DNA of 64,000 nucleotides from Paraburkholderia terricola (GTDB lineage: Bacteria > Pseudomonadota > Gammaproteobacteria > Burkholderiales > Burkholderiaceae), in contig NZ_FRAB01000025.1 in assembly GCF_900142195.1 (NCBI RefSeq), positions 33,770-97,769 of the forward strand, written 5' to 3'. Below are positions 25,697 to 33,650 of this stretch, one piece after another (the stretch's first letter is position 1; the number at the start of each line of letters is the position of its first letter). The translations under genes and the position numbers were made by a program. The notes under the pieces were generated by a model, which worked only from the letters and a program-made list of their open reading frames with translations, ran no database searches and was not told the origin of the DNA.

Positions 25697-25816
25697 TTAT
25701 GCCGTTCAATAAAACGTATGCTACGATTCCGCCACCGGTCGCCGATAGCGTCAGCGGCCACATGATCCGTCGGGGATCGAGTCAACAGGCAACGCAAGAC
25801 CTAAGGAGAAAGACTG

Positions 25817-26569
25817 ATGATTTACACTCGAAGCGGCGCAGACGCGCTCGCGCAGCGCCAGACCATCGTTTCCCCAGGAACCGGGAACCAGCATTGGGGA
25901 ACGGTGTATTTCGGGCCCCGCTCGTCATCCAGCTCGGCTCCGGGGCCGCAAGCCACGATGTCCGAGTTGAGGGCACACGAGACCATCGTTCCGCACTTCC
26001 ACGGTGTCAGCATGTTCCAATGCTTCATCTCCGGATCCGGCACCCTCGGTGCGCGCAAGCAGGTGATCGAGCCGCTCACGGTCCAGTTCAAGGATCACCA
26101 CACCGCGTACGGGCCGATCATCTCCGGCGCGCAAGGCCTCTCCTTTGTAGCTATGCGCATGTACACCGGCAACTCGGAGCCGGTCTATCTCGACAAGCCT
26201 GGTTACCGTGACAGGCTGGAACCCAGCAAACGCCGGCATCTGACATCGGAGCCCGTGCGCTTTTCCACTGCGCCGGTCATGCAGTCGCGCACCGAAGCGG
26301 TTTGGGAGACTCTTTTTCAGGACGTGGAGGACGGCATGCATGCGCAGGTCGTGCGGATCGGCGCGGGAATGTCCGTCCAGGGTCCTGATCCACGTGCCGC
26401 CGCCGGGTACTATGTGTTCGTAGGCAATGGCAGCCTGCTTCACAATGACGAGGAGCTCCCGCTCTGGTCCATGGTCGTCGTCGAGCCTAACGAAGAAAAA
26501 TTCGAACTCCGCGCCGGCGAATTCGGCCTCGAGGCGCTCGTGCTCCAATACCCACGCGAGCAACGATAA
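25817..26569 (+). CDS. Cupin-domain protein
   Basis: A 250-residue cupin-fold protein. The first metal-binding motif reads ETIVPHFHGVSMFQCFISGSGTLG, giving possible histidine ligands. A second, ligand-poor cupin half (about 165-245, GYYVFVGNGSLLHNDEELPLWSMVVV) follows. Such two-cupin proteins act as sugar isomerases, dioxygenases or sensors; this one resembles no named family closely enough to call. The ATG has CTAAGGAGAAAGACTG just upstream. It is 77 bp upstream of the unusual dehydrogenase, in one operon, and faces importer A across two operator copies. Confidence 0.78.
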   Translation: MIYTRSGADALAQRQTIVSPGTGNQHWGTVYFGPRSSSSSAPGPQATMSELRAHETIVPHFHGVSMFQCFISGSGTLGARKQVIEPLTVQFKDHHTAYGPIISGAQGLSFVAMRMYTGNSEPVYLDKPGYRDRLEPSKRRHLTSEPVRFSTAPVMQSRTEAVWETLFQDVEDGMHAQVVRIGAGMSVQGPDPRAAAGYYVFVGNGSLLHNDEELPLWSMVVVEPNEEKFELRAGEFGLEALVLQYPREQR

Positions 26570-26646
26570 GCACTACGTACGCACCGTTCCCGGCAGTCGC
26601 CGGGTTCGGGCGCACGCCCTTCATGTCATCCCGGAGACGATGCGAA

Positions 26647-27981
26647 ATGAAGATTGGCTATATTGGTCTGGGTGCACTTGGCAGTCAGCTCGCACGCAGA
26701 TTTCTGCCGGACCATAGTCTGTGCGTTTGGGACATCAATCCGGGCGCGGCGAACGCGTTTGCCGCGCTCGGCGCCGACGTCGCGCCGACCGCAGCCGAAT
26801 TGGCTCGGCGATGCGACGTCATTTTTCTCTGCCTGCCGCGCAGTTCGGACGTAAGAAACGTTGTTTTTGGAGAGAGCGGGCTCGCAGCAGGACTGAGCGC
26901 CGGCAAGCTCGTCGTCGATCAGACCAGTGGCATTCCGGAAGAAACGTGGCGCATCGCGGACGAGTTGCTGCAATCGGGTGTCGAAATGATGGATGCGGCG
27001 GTCTCCGCGAGTCCACACATCGTCATGAGCGGGGGCGCGACGTTAATGGCCTCTGCTTCCGACCCCGTGTTCGAGCGCGCGCTGCCTGCTCTGCGCGCGA
27101 TTACTGCGACCATCTATCGATGTGGTTCGCGTGTCGGCGACGGCCAGGCAATGAAGACGGTCAACAATGCGATGAACGCGGGTTGCCGTCTGGGAACGCT
27201 CGAAGTGGTGGCGGCCGGCAGGAAAGCCGGGCTGTCGCTCGCGTCGATGTCGGACTTTCTGAGCCGCAGCGAGGCGCGCAATCAAACGACCGAAAAAATG
27301 CTGCCGGCACTCTTGGAAGGTAAGCAGTCCACCAACTTTACCCTTTCGCTGTTGCTAAAAGACGTGACGCAGGCTGTGTCGCTCGGTGTGTCCAATCGTG
27401 TGCCGATGCCACTGACCACCATTGTTCGGAGCCTGCTACAGATTGGCGTCAATACGCTCGGCGACAACGCGCAGTTGGAAGACATGGTCGGCCTCATCGA
27501 GTCGATGGCCGGCACGCGGATGGCTGACAACAGCGATGCGCCGTCGCCCACGGAGGCGAACGCCAAATCGATCGAACACGTTGGTCAGCACGACATCGCC
27601 GATCTCATCACTAGCGCGATCGCCTCGCTCTGCCGACTCGTCACCTACGAATGCATCGCAGCGGGTCTGAGGTATGGACTGCGGCTCGAAGACATGGCTG
27701 AGGTCATCAGCCGAGGCTCTGGCTGGAGCGACGCGTCGAAGTCCGTCTTCGCGGAGTTGCTCGGCGGCACAGGTGGTGCCGGCAGGGACTTGATGTCGGT
27801 CACCGACAGTGTCGAAGCCGCATGTGCGCTCGGCGATCGCCGGGGTGCCCCGATGCTTATCGCCAATACCGTCCGCTGTCTCCTTGAGCAGGCAGTCAAT
27901 CAGCTTGGCGCCGCCCGGCTCGAAGATCTTGCTGGACTTTATGACGCGATGACGGGCGCCCGCCTGAAGCGTTCCGCTTAA
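26647..27981 (+). CDS. 3-hydroxyisobutyrate/threonate-type dehydrogenase with an extra C-terminal domain
   Basis: This 444-residue protein belongs to the beta-hydroxyacid dehydrogenase family (usually about 290-305 residues). Residues 1-160 are the NAD-binding domain (KIGYIGLGALGSQLA). Residues 165-300 are the helical domain with the catalytic lysine in GQAMKTVNN (K170). After a linker (about 300-318) a second helical domain follows (319-444, AIASLCRLVTYECIAAGLRYGL). That extra domain resembles the C-terminal half of the separate protein at 49588..50469 (AIAACNRLITYECAAMGAANGL), while residues 1-305 resemble the protein at 48674..49591. The reaction is probably NAD-dependent oxidation of a 3- or 2-hydroxyacid. 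The ATG follows GGAGACGATGCGA. It is downstream of the cupin in one operon. Confidence 0.88.
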   Translation: MKIGYIGLGALGSQLARRFLPDHSLCVWDINPGAANAFAALGADVAPTAAELARRCDVIFLCLPRSSDVRNVVFGESGLAAGLSAGKLVVDQTSGIPEETWRIADELLQSGVEMMDAAVSASPHIVMSGGATLMASASDPVFERALPALRAITATIYRCGSRVGDGQAMKTVNNAMNAGCRLGTLEVVAAGRKAGLSLASMSDFLSRSEARNQTTEKMLPALLEGKQSTNFTLSLLLKDVTQAVSLGVSNRVPMPLTTIVRSLLQIGVNTLGDNAQLEDMVGLIESMAGTRMADNSDAPSPTEANAKSIEHVGQHDIADLITSAIASLCRLVTYECIAAGLRYGLRLEDMAEVISRGSGWSDASKSVFAELLGGTGGAGRDLMSVTDSVEAACALGDRRGAPMLIANTVRCLLEQAVNQLGAARLEDLAGLYDAMTGARLKRSA

Positions 27982-28235
27982 ACATCCCCGGTTACATCGG
28001 AACCGGCGCCGCCCGGCAAGTTGCTGTTCTCTTCATCATCGAGTCGGGATCCATCTCGCAGATCTAGCGGGCAGCCGTCGGGCGGCCAACTCCACGCAGA
28101 TTCCCAGCGTCCCAGCGCCGGACGAGTTCACATGTCGCGCCATGCGGTCCTGATGGCGGTCCAGACTCGCTGGGGAGCTCATGCTTCGAGCAAGCGCGCC
28201 ACCAACCAGAAGGCGACGCGCGAAGGCTTTTCAGG
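27982..28235. other. Convergent intergenic region
   Basis: The gap lies between the extended dehydrogenase and the convergent TcuB-like gene. No supportable gene and no strong terminator hairpin was seen. Confidence 0.4.
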
Positions 28236-29408
28236 TCACTCTTCAACGAGCAGATTCGACGGTCGGCGCTTTTCGATTGCCCACTTCAAAAGTGCTGCGG
28301 TCCGGTAAATACCGTGCGCGAATTTGCCGTACGGCAAGGTCATGAACAACGCCATCACAGTGCCGAGATGAAGCGTCAACAGCGTCGGCATCAAAGCGGT
28401 ACTCCGAAGTCCGACAAGCACGAGGCCGGTCAAAGCGACCAGGATCAGAAGCACGATGAACGCTCTGTCCATCGGCTTCTGGCCGGGGTCGCCGTGAAGC
28501 GGATTACGGTTCACATTAAGCCAAAGCAGACCGCACGTACCCAGCAGCAGGCTCACACCGCCGACCGTCCCGAGCACCACAGGCAAACTCGTATACGCAT
28601 ACGGAGCCTCGAGACTGAACAGATAGTGATACAGCGTGGCGACACACGTCGAAGCGAAACACAACATGAAGCCATAGAAGGTGAGGTGGTGCAATCGCCT
28701 GCGCTTCAGCGAAAAAGCGTCGTCTTCGTTGTTGCAGCCGTCTCCGTGACCGCCGCCGAGATATCTCAGTGTCAGCACATCTTTGGTTGTTTCCAGAGCC
28801 GCAGCCAGCGACGCATCGCCAGGATCCTCGTCGCGCCAGAATCGCCGCACGCCGATACCAAGAGCGATCGCGGAAAACAGGAAAACCGCGCCAAACACCA
28901 TCGCAAGGAAATTGTGCGGAAAGATCGCATAGAAATTCGCACCTACCGATTCTCCGCCCTGAGGACCAATCCGGCTCAAGAGCGCAAGGAAAACCGTCAG
29001 CGCTGCAACGAGAGCAAATGCAATCGTCACGCCGTTTCGCTTGTAAAGCACGCCGAACGCTTTCGGCCACGCATACTCGGTATAGGTGTTCACCCTAACC
29101 TGCGCCATCGCTTGCGGCACATTTACGCTGAATTCATGCGGCGGCGCATACTGGCACGAATGCAGACAAGCACCGCAGTTATGACACAGGTTTGCCAGAA
29201 AATGGACATCTGCACGTCCGAACTCAAGACGGCGGGTCATGGCCGGGAACACCGCGCAGAATCCCTCACAGTATCGGCACGCGTTGCAGATCTGCATGAT
29301 CCGACTGACTTCGCCTTCGCTTTCCGAGAGCGCGACTCCACGCATGATGACGGGTTGGTTTTCGGCGAGCGCCCTCGCCTCGCGTGCCAGCGCTTCAAGC
29401 GACTGCAT
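28236..29408 (-). CDS. tcuB: Tricarballylate utilisation protein B (CitB/TcuB-like Fe-S membrane protein)
   Basis: A 390-residue membrane electron-transfer protein. Two [4Fe-4S]-type cysteine clusters lie near the N-terminus (CNACRYCEGFCAVFP; CHNCGACLHSCQYAPPHEF), followed by about six membrane helices with histidines typical of heme-binding. In Salmonella, TcuB re-oxidises the FAD of TcuA and passes electrons to the quinone pool. The ATG at 29408 has AAAAGGAGCAAGACC upstream and overlaps the 3' end of tcuA by 14 bases, so the two are coupled. The name rests on family resemblance and the TcuA neighbour. Confidence 0.88.
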   Translation of the reverse strand: MQSLEALAREARALAENQPVIMRGVALSESEGEVSRIMQICNACRYCEGFCAVFPAMTRRLEFGRADVHFLANLCHNCGACLHSCQYAPPHEFSVNVPQAMAQVRVNTYTEYAWPKAFGVLYKRNGVTIAFALVAALTVFLALLSRIGPQGGESVGANFYAIFPHNFLAMVFGAVFLFSAIALGIGVRRFWRDEDPGDASLAAALETTKDVLTLRYLGGGHGDGCNNEDDAFSLKRRRLHHLTFYGFMLCFASTCVATLYHYLFSLEAPYAYTSLPVVLGTVGGVSLLLGTCGLLWLNVNRNPLHGDPGQKPMDRAFIVLLILVALTGLVLVGLRSTALMPTLLTLHLGTVMALFMTLPYGKFAHGIYRTAALLKWAIEKRRPSNLLVEE

Positions 29409-30807
29409 GGTCTTGCTCCTTTTGATTGATCCGCTGCGCAGCAAGCGCCGCCTCCGTGCCGGCGATCCGGCCGAAAGCCGTACCGATCGCCATGCCGATG
29501 CCAGCGGTGTAACCCTTGCCAAGAATGTTGCCGGCCATCATTTCCCCTGCGACGAAAAGGTTTGGCGAGGGCTTTCCACCGAAATGCACGGTCGCGCGTT
29601 CGTCGACTTTCAGGCCTAGATAGGTAAACGTAATGCCCGGCCGCAATGCATAGGCGTAAAACGGCGGCTTGTCGATCGGCTGGGCCCAGTGCGTCTTCGG
29701 CGGCTCGATCCCCTCGGTGTGGCAATCGTCGAGTACGGCATGATTGAATGTGCCCACGCGGCAGGCAGCGTTGTACGATTTGATCGTCTCGACGAAGGCC
29801 GCCTCGTCCAACCCCGTCAAGCGCGCCAACTCCTCGAGCGAATTGGCACGAATGCCGGGGAATACGGGGGGCATGAACCGCCCGATCGCTTTCGAGTCGA
29901 TGATCGAATAGGCGACCTGGCCCGGCTGAAATGCCACCAGCCGTCCCCAGATTGCGTATCGTTTGGGCCAGAAGTCCTCGCCCTCGTCATAGAAGCGCTG
30001 CGCCTTGCCATTGAGCACAACACCAAGCGACACGCAGTCGACGCGCGTGCAAATGCCACCGTCGTAAAGCGGAGCGCGTGCGTCGATTGCGACGCAATGC
30101 GACTGCGACGGGTCGCCAATCGCGTCCGCGCCGGCGTCGATCATGTGTTTCAGGACGACGCCGTTGTTGAACCGCGTGCCGCGAATCAGGAAATTATCGG
30201 CGACCCACTCACCGTTGACCTGTCCCCAGGCGTCGCGCAACCATTCCCGGTTCGACTCGAACCCGCCGGCAGCGAGCACGCATGCCCGCGCCTGAATCCG
30301 CTCGCCGCCGACATGTGCCGCCAGAAACCGATTGCCGTCGAGCTCGATCTTGTCGACCAACGCGTCGTACCGGATGCGAACGCCGAGTGCCTCTGCGCTC
30401 CGATAATACGCATTCACCAACGCCTTTCCGCCGCCCATGAAAAACGCATTCGTGCGGGCGACGTGCAACGCACCCGAAAGCGGCGGCTGGAACCTGACAC
30501 CGTGCTTGCGCATCCAGTCACGGCAACTCGACGATGCGCGTATGGCTATCCTCGCGAGCTTTTCGTCTGTTAGTCCGCCGGTTACTTTCAACAGATCGTC
30601 GAAGTACTCCTCTTCGGGGTAGGCTTCCACGAGAACATCCTGTGGTGCATCGTGCATGCAGCGCAGATTTCGCGTGTGCGACGAGTTTCCTCCGCGCCAT
30701 TCGCGGGGCGCTGCCTCGAGCAGAATTACCGACGCGCCCGCTTCACGGGCCATCAGCGCGGCACAAAGCGCGGCGTTACCGCCGCCAATTACAAGAACGT
30801 CCAGCAT
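29395..30807 (-). CDS. tcuA: FAD-dependent tricarballylate dehydrogenase (TcuA-like)
   Basis: A 470-residue flavoprotein of the fumarate reductase/succinate dehydrogenase family. The FAD dinucleotide motif is at the N-terminus (VIGGGNAALCAALMAREAG), with LEAAPREWRGGNSSHTRN next. FVAGEMMAGNILGKGYTAGIGMAIGTAFGRIAG is the characteristic C-terminal FAD site. In Salmonella the enzyme converts tricarballylate to cis-aconitate. ATG 30807 follows AAGGGGTGACC. It is cotranscribed with tcuB. A LysR gene lies just upstream on the same strand, separated by a 27-bp palindrome. Confidence 0.9.
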   Translation of the reverse strand: MLDVLVIGGGNAALCAALMAREAGASVILLEAAPREWRGGNSSHTRNLRCMHDAPQDVLVEAYPEEEYFDDLLKVTGGLTDEKLARIAIRASSSCRDWMRKHGVRFQPPLSGALHVARTNAFFMGGGKALVNAYYRSAEALGVRIRYDALVDKIELDGNRFLAAHVGGERIQARACVLAAGGFESNREWLRDAWGQVNGEWVADNFLIRGTRFNNGVVLKHMIDAGADAIGDPSQSHCVAIDARAPLYDGGICTRVDCVSLGVVLNGKAQRFYDEGEDFWPKRYAIWGRLVAFQPGQVAYSIIDSKAIGRFMPPVFPGIRANSLEELARLTGLDEAAFVETIKSYNAACRVGTFNHAVLDDCHTEGIEPPKTHWAQPIDKPPFYAYALRPGITFTYLGLKVDERATVHFGGKPSPNLFVAGEMMAGNILGKGYTAGIGMAIGTAFGRIAGTEAALAAQRINQKEQDHAVA

Positions 30808-30881
30808 GGTCACCCCTTTTGCGCCAATTCTCGATGCAGTCTAGATGACGCAGAGGAGCACTGACACCAGAGTCGGCTGAA

Positions 30882-30908
30882 CACCTCTTCACGAATCGTG
30901 AAGAGGTG
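30882..30908. promoter_or_regulatory. 27-bp perfect palindrome between LysR and tcuA
   Basis: CACCTCTTCAC and GTGAAGAGGTG form an exact 11-bp inverted repeat around 5 bases, 18 bp after the LysR stop and 75 bp before the tcuA start. It could terminate the LysR transcript, although no T-run follows, or be an operator for tcuAB. Confidence 0.6.
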
Positions 30909-30926
30909 CCGTGCGGTCAGATGGTG

Positions 30927-31859
30927 TTACGAATCGTCGGAGACCAGCTTTGCCCCCGCCCATTTTCCCGCGCTGACGAGTTCACGTGTGACGCTCTTGA
31001 GAACGACGCGCGCAGCGAGACCGGCAGGCGATAGCTCGTCATCGGAAAGGCTGGCGAGTTGATTGAGCCGGGTTAGATAAGCGCTATGGACAGGGACTAT
31101 CCGAAACGCCGTGGCGTCGCACCGCGCCAACGCCGCGCCAGGCTGGATAGTGGCGCCGAGCCCACTGCCGACGGCTTCCATAAGGGTTGCAAGCCCGTCG
31201 ATCTCCGCGGCCAGGTTTATCTGGCAATTCGCTTTCGCGAAAGCCGCATTGATCAGTACGCGCAATCCATGATTGCCGCTCGGCACGATGAGCGGGAATG
31301 CCGCAAGCTCCCGGATAGACAGCCCCTTCGCATTCGCCGGCAGATCGGATCGCGCAGCCGATATCGCAAATAGCCGCTCATCGAGTAGCGGCACGGTGCT
31401 CAGTCGCTTTCCCGTAGCCGACCCGAAAAGTATGGCCAGGTCGATCTGCCTGGCGACAAGCATGGACTCGAGGTTTCCCGACAAACTCTCGACCACACGC
31501 AAACTGATGTCCGGATAGCGCTCGCGCATTGCCCGCATGAACGGCAAGGCAACGACGCCCGAGGTACTGGGCGCAAAGCCAACGGCGACTTGGCCGGCGA
31601 GTCGACCCGCCTTTGCGACGCGCGCTGCGTCATCGGCGTGACGCAATACCAGTTGAGCGCGATGCCAGAATGCGAGCCCCGCTTCCGTCGGCTGAATTCC
31701 TGTCTTGGTGCGCTGTAACAACCGGACAGACAACTCGCTTTCCAGCCGGCTGATCTGCTGACTGAGTGTCGACGTTACGACGTCCAGCTCGATAGCAGCA
31801 CGCCCCATGCTGCCGCACTCGACGATACGAACGAAATAACGAAGTTGCCGGAGTTCCAA
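30927..31859 (-). CDS. LysR-type regulator (TcuR-like by position)
   Basis: A 310-residue LysR protein. The N-terminal winged helix (ELRQLRYFVRIVECGSMGRAAIELDVVTSTLSQQISRLESEL) and an effector domain from about residue 90 (GQVAVGFAPSTSGVVALP) are complete. The start is TTG at 31859, with GGGAGACATTTC just upstream; no ATG fits the frame. It lies directly upstream of tcuAB on the same strand, where Salmonella has TcuR. It is divergent from the MFS gene at 32344. Confidence 0.9.
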   Translation of the reverse strand: MELRQLRYFVRIVECGSMGRAAIELDVVTSTLSQQISRLESELSVRLLQRTKTGIQPTEAGLAFWHRAQLVLRHADDAARVAKAGRLAGQVAVGFAPSTSGVVALPFMRAMRERYPDISLRVVESLSGNLESMLVARQIDLAILFGSATGKRLSTVPLLDERLFAISAARSDLPANAKGLSIRELAAFPLIVPSGNHGLRVLINAAFAKANCQINLAAEIDGLATLMEAVGSGLGATIQPGAALARCDATAFRIVPVHSAYLTRLNQLASLSDDELSPAGLAARVVLKSVTRELVSAGKWAGAKLVSDDS

Positions 31860-32343
31860 GAAATGTCTCCCTCATGGGCAGAACCACTGTGCCAATCGTG
31901 AACGCCGTTGAGTTAGTTCTATGCGCGCGAGGTGACGCTATTGCCGAGCTGCGCGAAGTGGTTTGCCTCAGCTTGGGGGCGTGAGGTGCAGCTCGGTGCG
32001 CACTCCGCCGCTTACGGTCTAACACACCGCGATTGCCACTTTAATCAGTGAGGTACGCGACGGGGACCGCTCGCCACCTTCCGCAAATCATGCCTCAATT
32101 TCCAGTTGCGGTCACGCTCGTAATGCGTCGTCAGGCTTCGACGACCGAGGCGTGCGGACCGATTGAACGTGCGGACCGATGTGCCACGGATCCGTATGGT
32201 TGTCGGCGGAAGCCATTCCGGTCTATTATGAAGCACGTTCCATTTGTTAAATTACGTTTCATTCAGTGAAACACCGTGGGATTCGTCGAATGTTTGACTT
32301 ATTAAACAACAAACCCCCGCATACAGAATGAGAGGCGCATCGT
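31860..32343. promoter_or_regulatory. Divergent control region between LysR and the MFS transporter
   Basis: This 484-bp region shows no gene. It contains the operator copy GTTTCATTCAGTGAAAC (32256..32272), preceded by a related half-site (GTTCCATTT from 32238), and AT-rich DNA with TTGACT just before the transporter. Confidence 0.5.
32256..32272. promoter_or_regulatory. Copy of the 17-bp island operator
   Basis: GTTTCATTCAGTGAAAC has 6-bp arms and the same 17-bp length as the other copies. It lies about 70 bp before the MFS start. Confidence 0.55.
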
Positions 32344-33546
32344 ATGGCTGAGTCACCTTTGGCGGAAGCTGCCCGGCAGTCCGTTGTTGCAACGCTGGCG
32401 CCGGTAATGACCGCCGTGCTCGCCGGCTTCCTGATCATCGGCGTAGCGCTTCCGGTACTGCCCTTACACGTGAACAACGATCTGGGCTTCGGCCCATTCG
32501 TTGTCGGCTTCGTGGCTGGGGCGCAGTTCGCAGCATCCCTGTTCTCGCGTGTTTGGGCAGGCTCGCATTCGGACCGGCGCGGCGCAAAGCGCGGCGTGCT
32601 CGTCGGCCTCAGTGCCGCAGCCGCGGCAGGGCTGCTCTACTTGCTGTCGCTCGCCTTCGTGAAAGTGCCGACGGTGTCTGTTTCGATTCTGCTTGCCGGC
32701 CGTGCGGTTCTCGGCGGGGCCGAAAGCTTCATCATTACTGGCGGCGTCGCGTGGGGGCTTGGTCTCGTCCACCGGCAACATGCCGGGAAAGTCATCGCCT
32801 GGGTTGGAACAGCCATGTTCGCGGCGATGGCGCTCGGCGGTCCCGTCGGAACCATTCTTTACACGTCGTTTGGTTTCCTGGCGATCGCGCTTGTGACCAT
32901 GCTGCTGCCGTTGATGGTGCTGGCTTATCTGGCCGGAACACCCGCAGTCGTGCCGCAGGCCCACGGCGAACACGCCTCGTTCAGTACGATCGTGCAGGCC
33001 GTCTGGCTGCCTGGGCTCGGCGCGGCACTCGCCAGTATGGGTTACTGCACAATCCTGGCATTCAGCTCGCTGTTCTTTACCGTTATGCACTGGCAGCCTG
33101 TATGGATGGCCTTCACCGCCTTTGGCGTCGCACTGATTGCAGCGCGTGCAATTGCAGGCCACCTACCGGACCGGTTCGGAGGAGCAAGAGTTGCTTCCGT
33201 GTTCGTCGTCTTCGAAGCTGCAGGTCTGCTGCTCATGTGGCTGGCCAAGACGAGCCTGGTCGCGTCTGTAGGGGCGGCCGTTGCCGGTTTCGGCTATTCA
33301 CTCGTTTATCCGGGACTCGGCGTCGAGGCAGTCAGCGGTATTGCGCCAAAGAATCGCGGAACGGCAATGGGCCTTTACACCGTCTTTCTGGATGTCGCGA
33401 TGGCAATTGGAAGTCCGGCGCTTGGATGGGTGGGCGGGCACGCAGGACTGCGTGCCGTCTTCATGGTCAGCGCGGTGATCGTTGCCTGCACCGCTGGCGT
33501 ATCTATTCAGCTGCTTCGCAAGCCCAAGCATCGGGTGGCCGCGTGA
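32344..33546 (+). CDS. MFS transporter (YhhS/arabinose-exporter-like)
   Basis: A 400-residue, twelve-segment major facilitator protein. The loop 2-3 motif is RVWAGSHSDRRGAKRG, and the second half has GHLPDRFGGARV and YPGLGVEAVSGIAPKNRGTAMG. This branch contains exporters and poorly characterised carriers. Salmonella's TcuC is also an MFS protein but of another branch, so import of tricarballylate is only a possibility. The ATG has AGAGG about 9 bases upstream. Confidence 0.88.
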   Translation: MAESPLAEAARQSVVATLAPVMTAVLAGFLIIGVALPVLPLHVNNDLGFGPFVVGFVAGAQFAASLFSRVWAGSHSDRRGAKRGVLVGLSAAAAAGLLYLLSLAFVKVPTVSVSILLAGRAVLGGAESFIITGGVAWGLGLVHRQHAGKVIAWVGTAMFAAMALGGPVGTILYTSFGFLAIALVTMLLPLMVLAYLAGTPAVVPQAHGEHASFSTIVQAVWLPGLGAALASMGYCTILAFSSLFFTVMHWQPVWMAFTAFGVALIAARAIAGHLPDRFGGARVASVFVVFEAAGLLLMWLAKTSLVASVGAAVAGFGYSLVYPGLGVEAVSGIAPKNRGTAMGLYTVFLDVAMAIGSPALGWVGGHAGLRAVFMVSAVIVACTAGVSIQLLRKPKHRVAA

Positions 33547-33650
33547 TTGCATAACGCGGCCCCGTTAGTGCTCCAGCAATCTGTGGTCCCAGCCGTGCGA
33601 GTGCTGATTCCGGCAAAACGCGAGGTCGTGGCCGGCATCGGAATTGAACG

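Larger units (their letters stand above)
25480..25816. promoter_or_regulatory. Divergent control region between ABC importer A and the cupin/dehydrogenase operon
   Basis: This 337-bp region contains two operator copies, 25601..25617 and 25680..25696, centred 79 bp apart. A leftward promoter (-35 TTGACG at 25586..25581, -10 TACAGT at 25563..25558, spacing 17) serves the ATPase. Rightward sequence after 25696 is AT-rich (TTATGC, TACGAT) and probably holds the cupin promoter. No gene is present. Confidence 0.6.

Noticed and set aside
28314..29429. 371-codon plus-strand open frame
   Set aside because: It is antisense to the TcuB-like gene, with Arg/His/Gln-rich translation typical of shadow frames.
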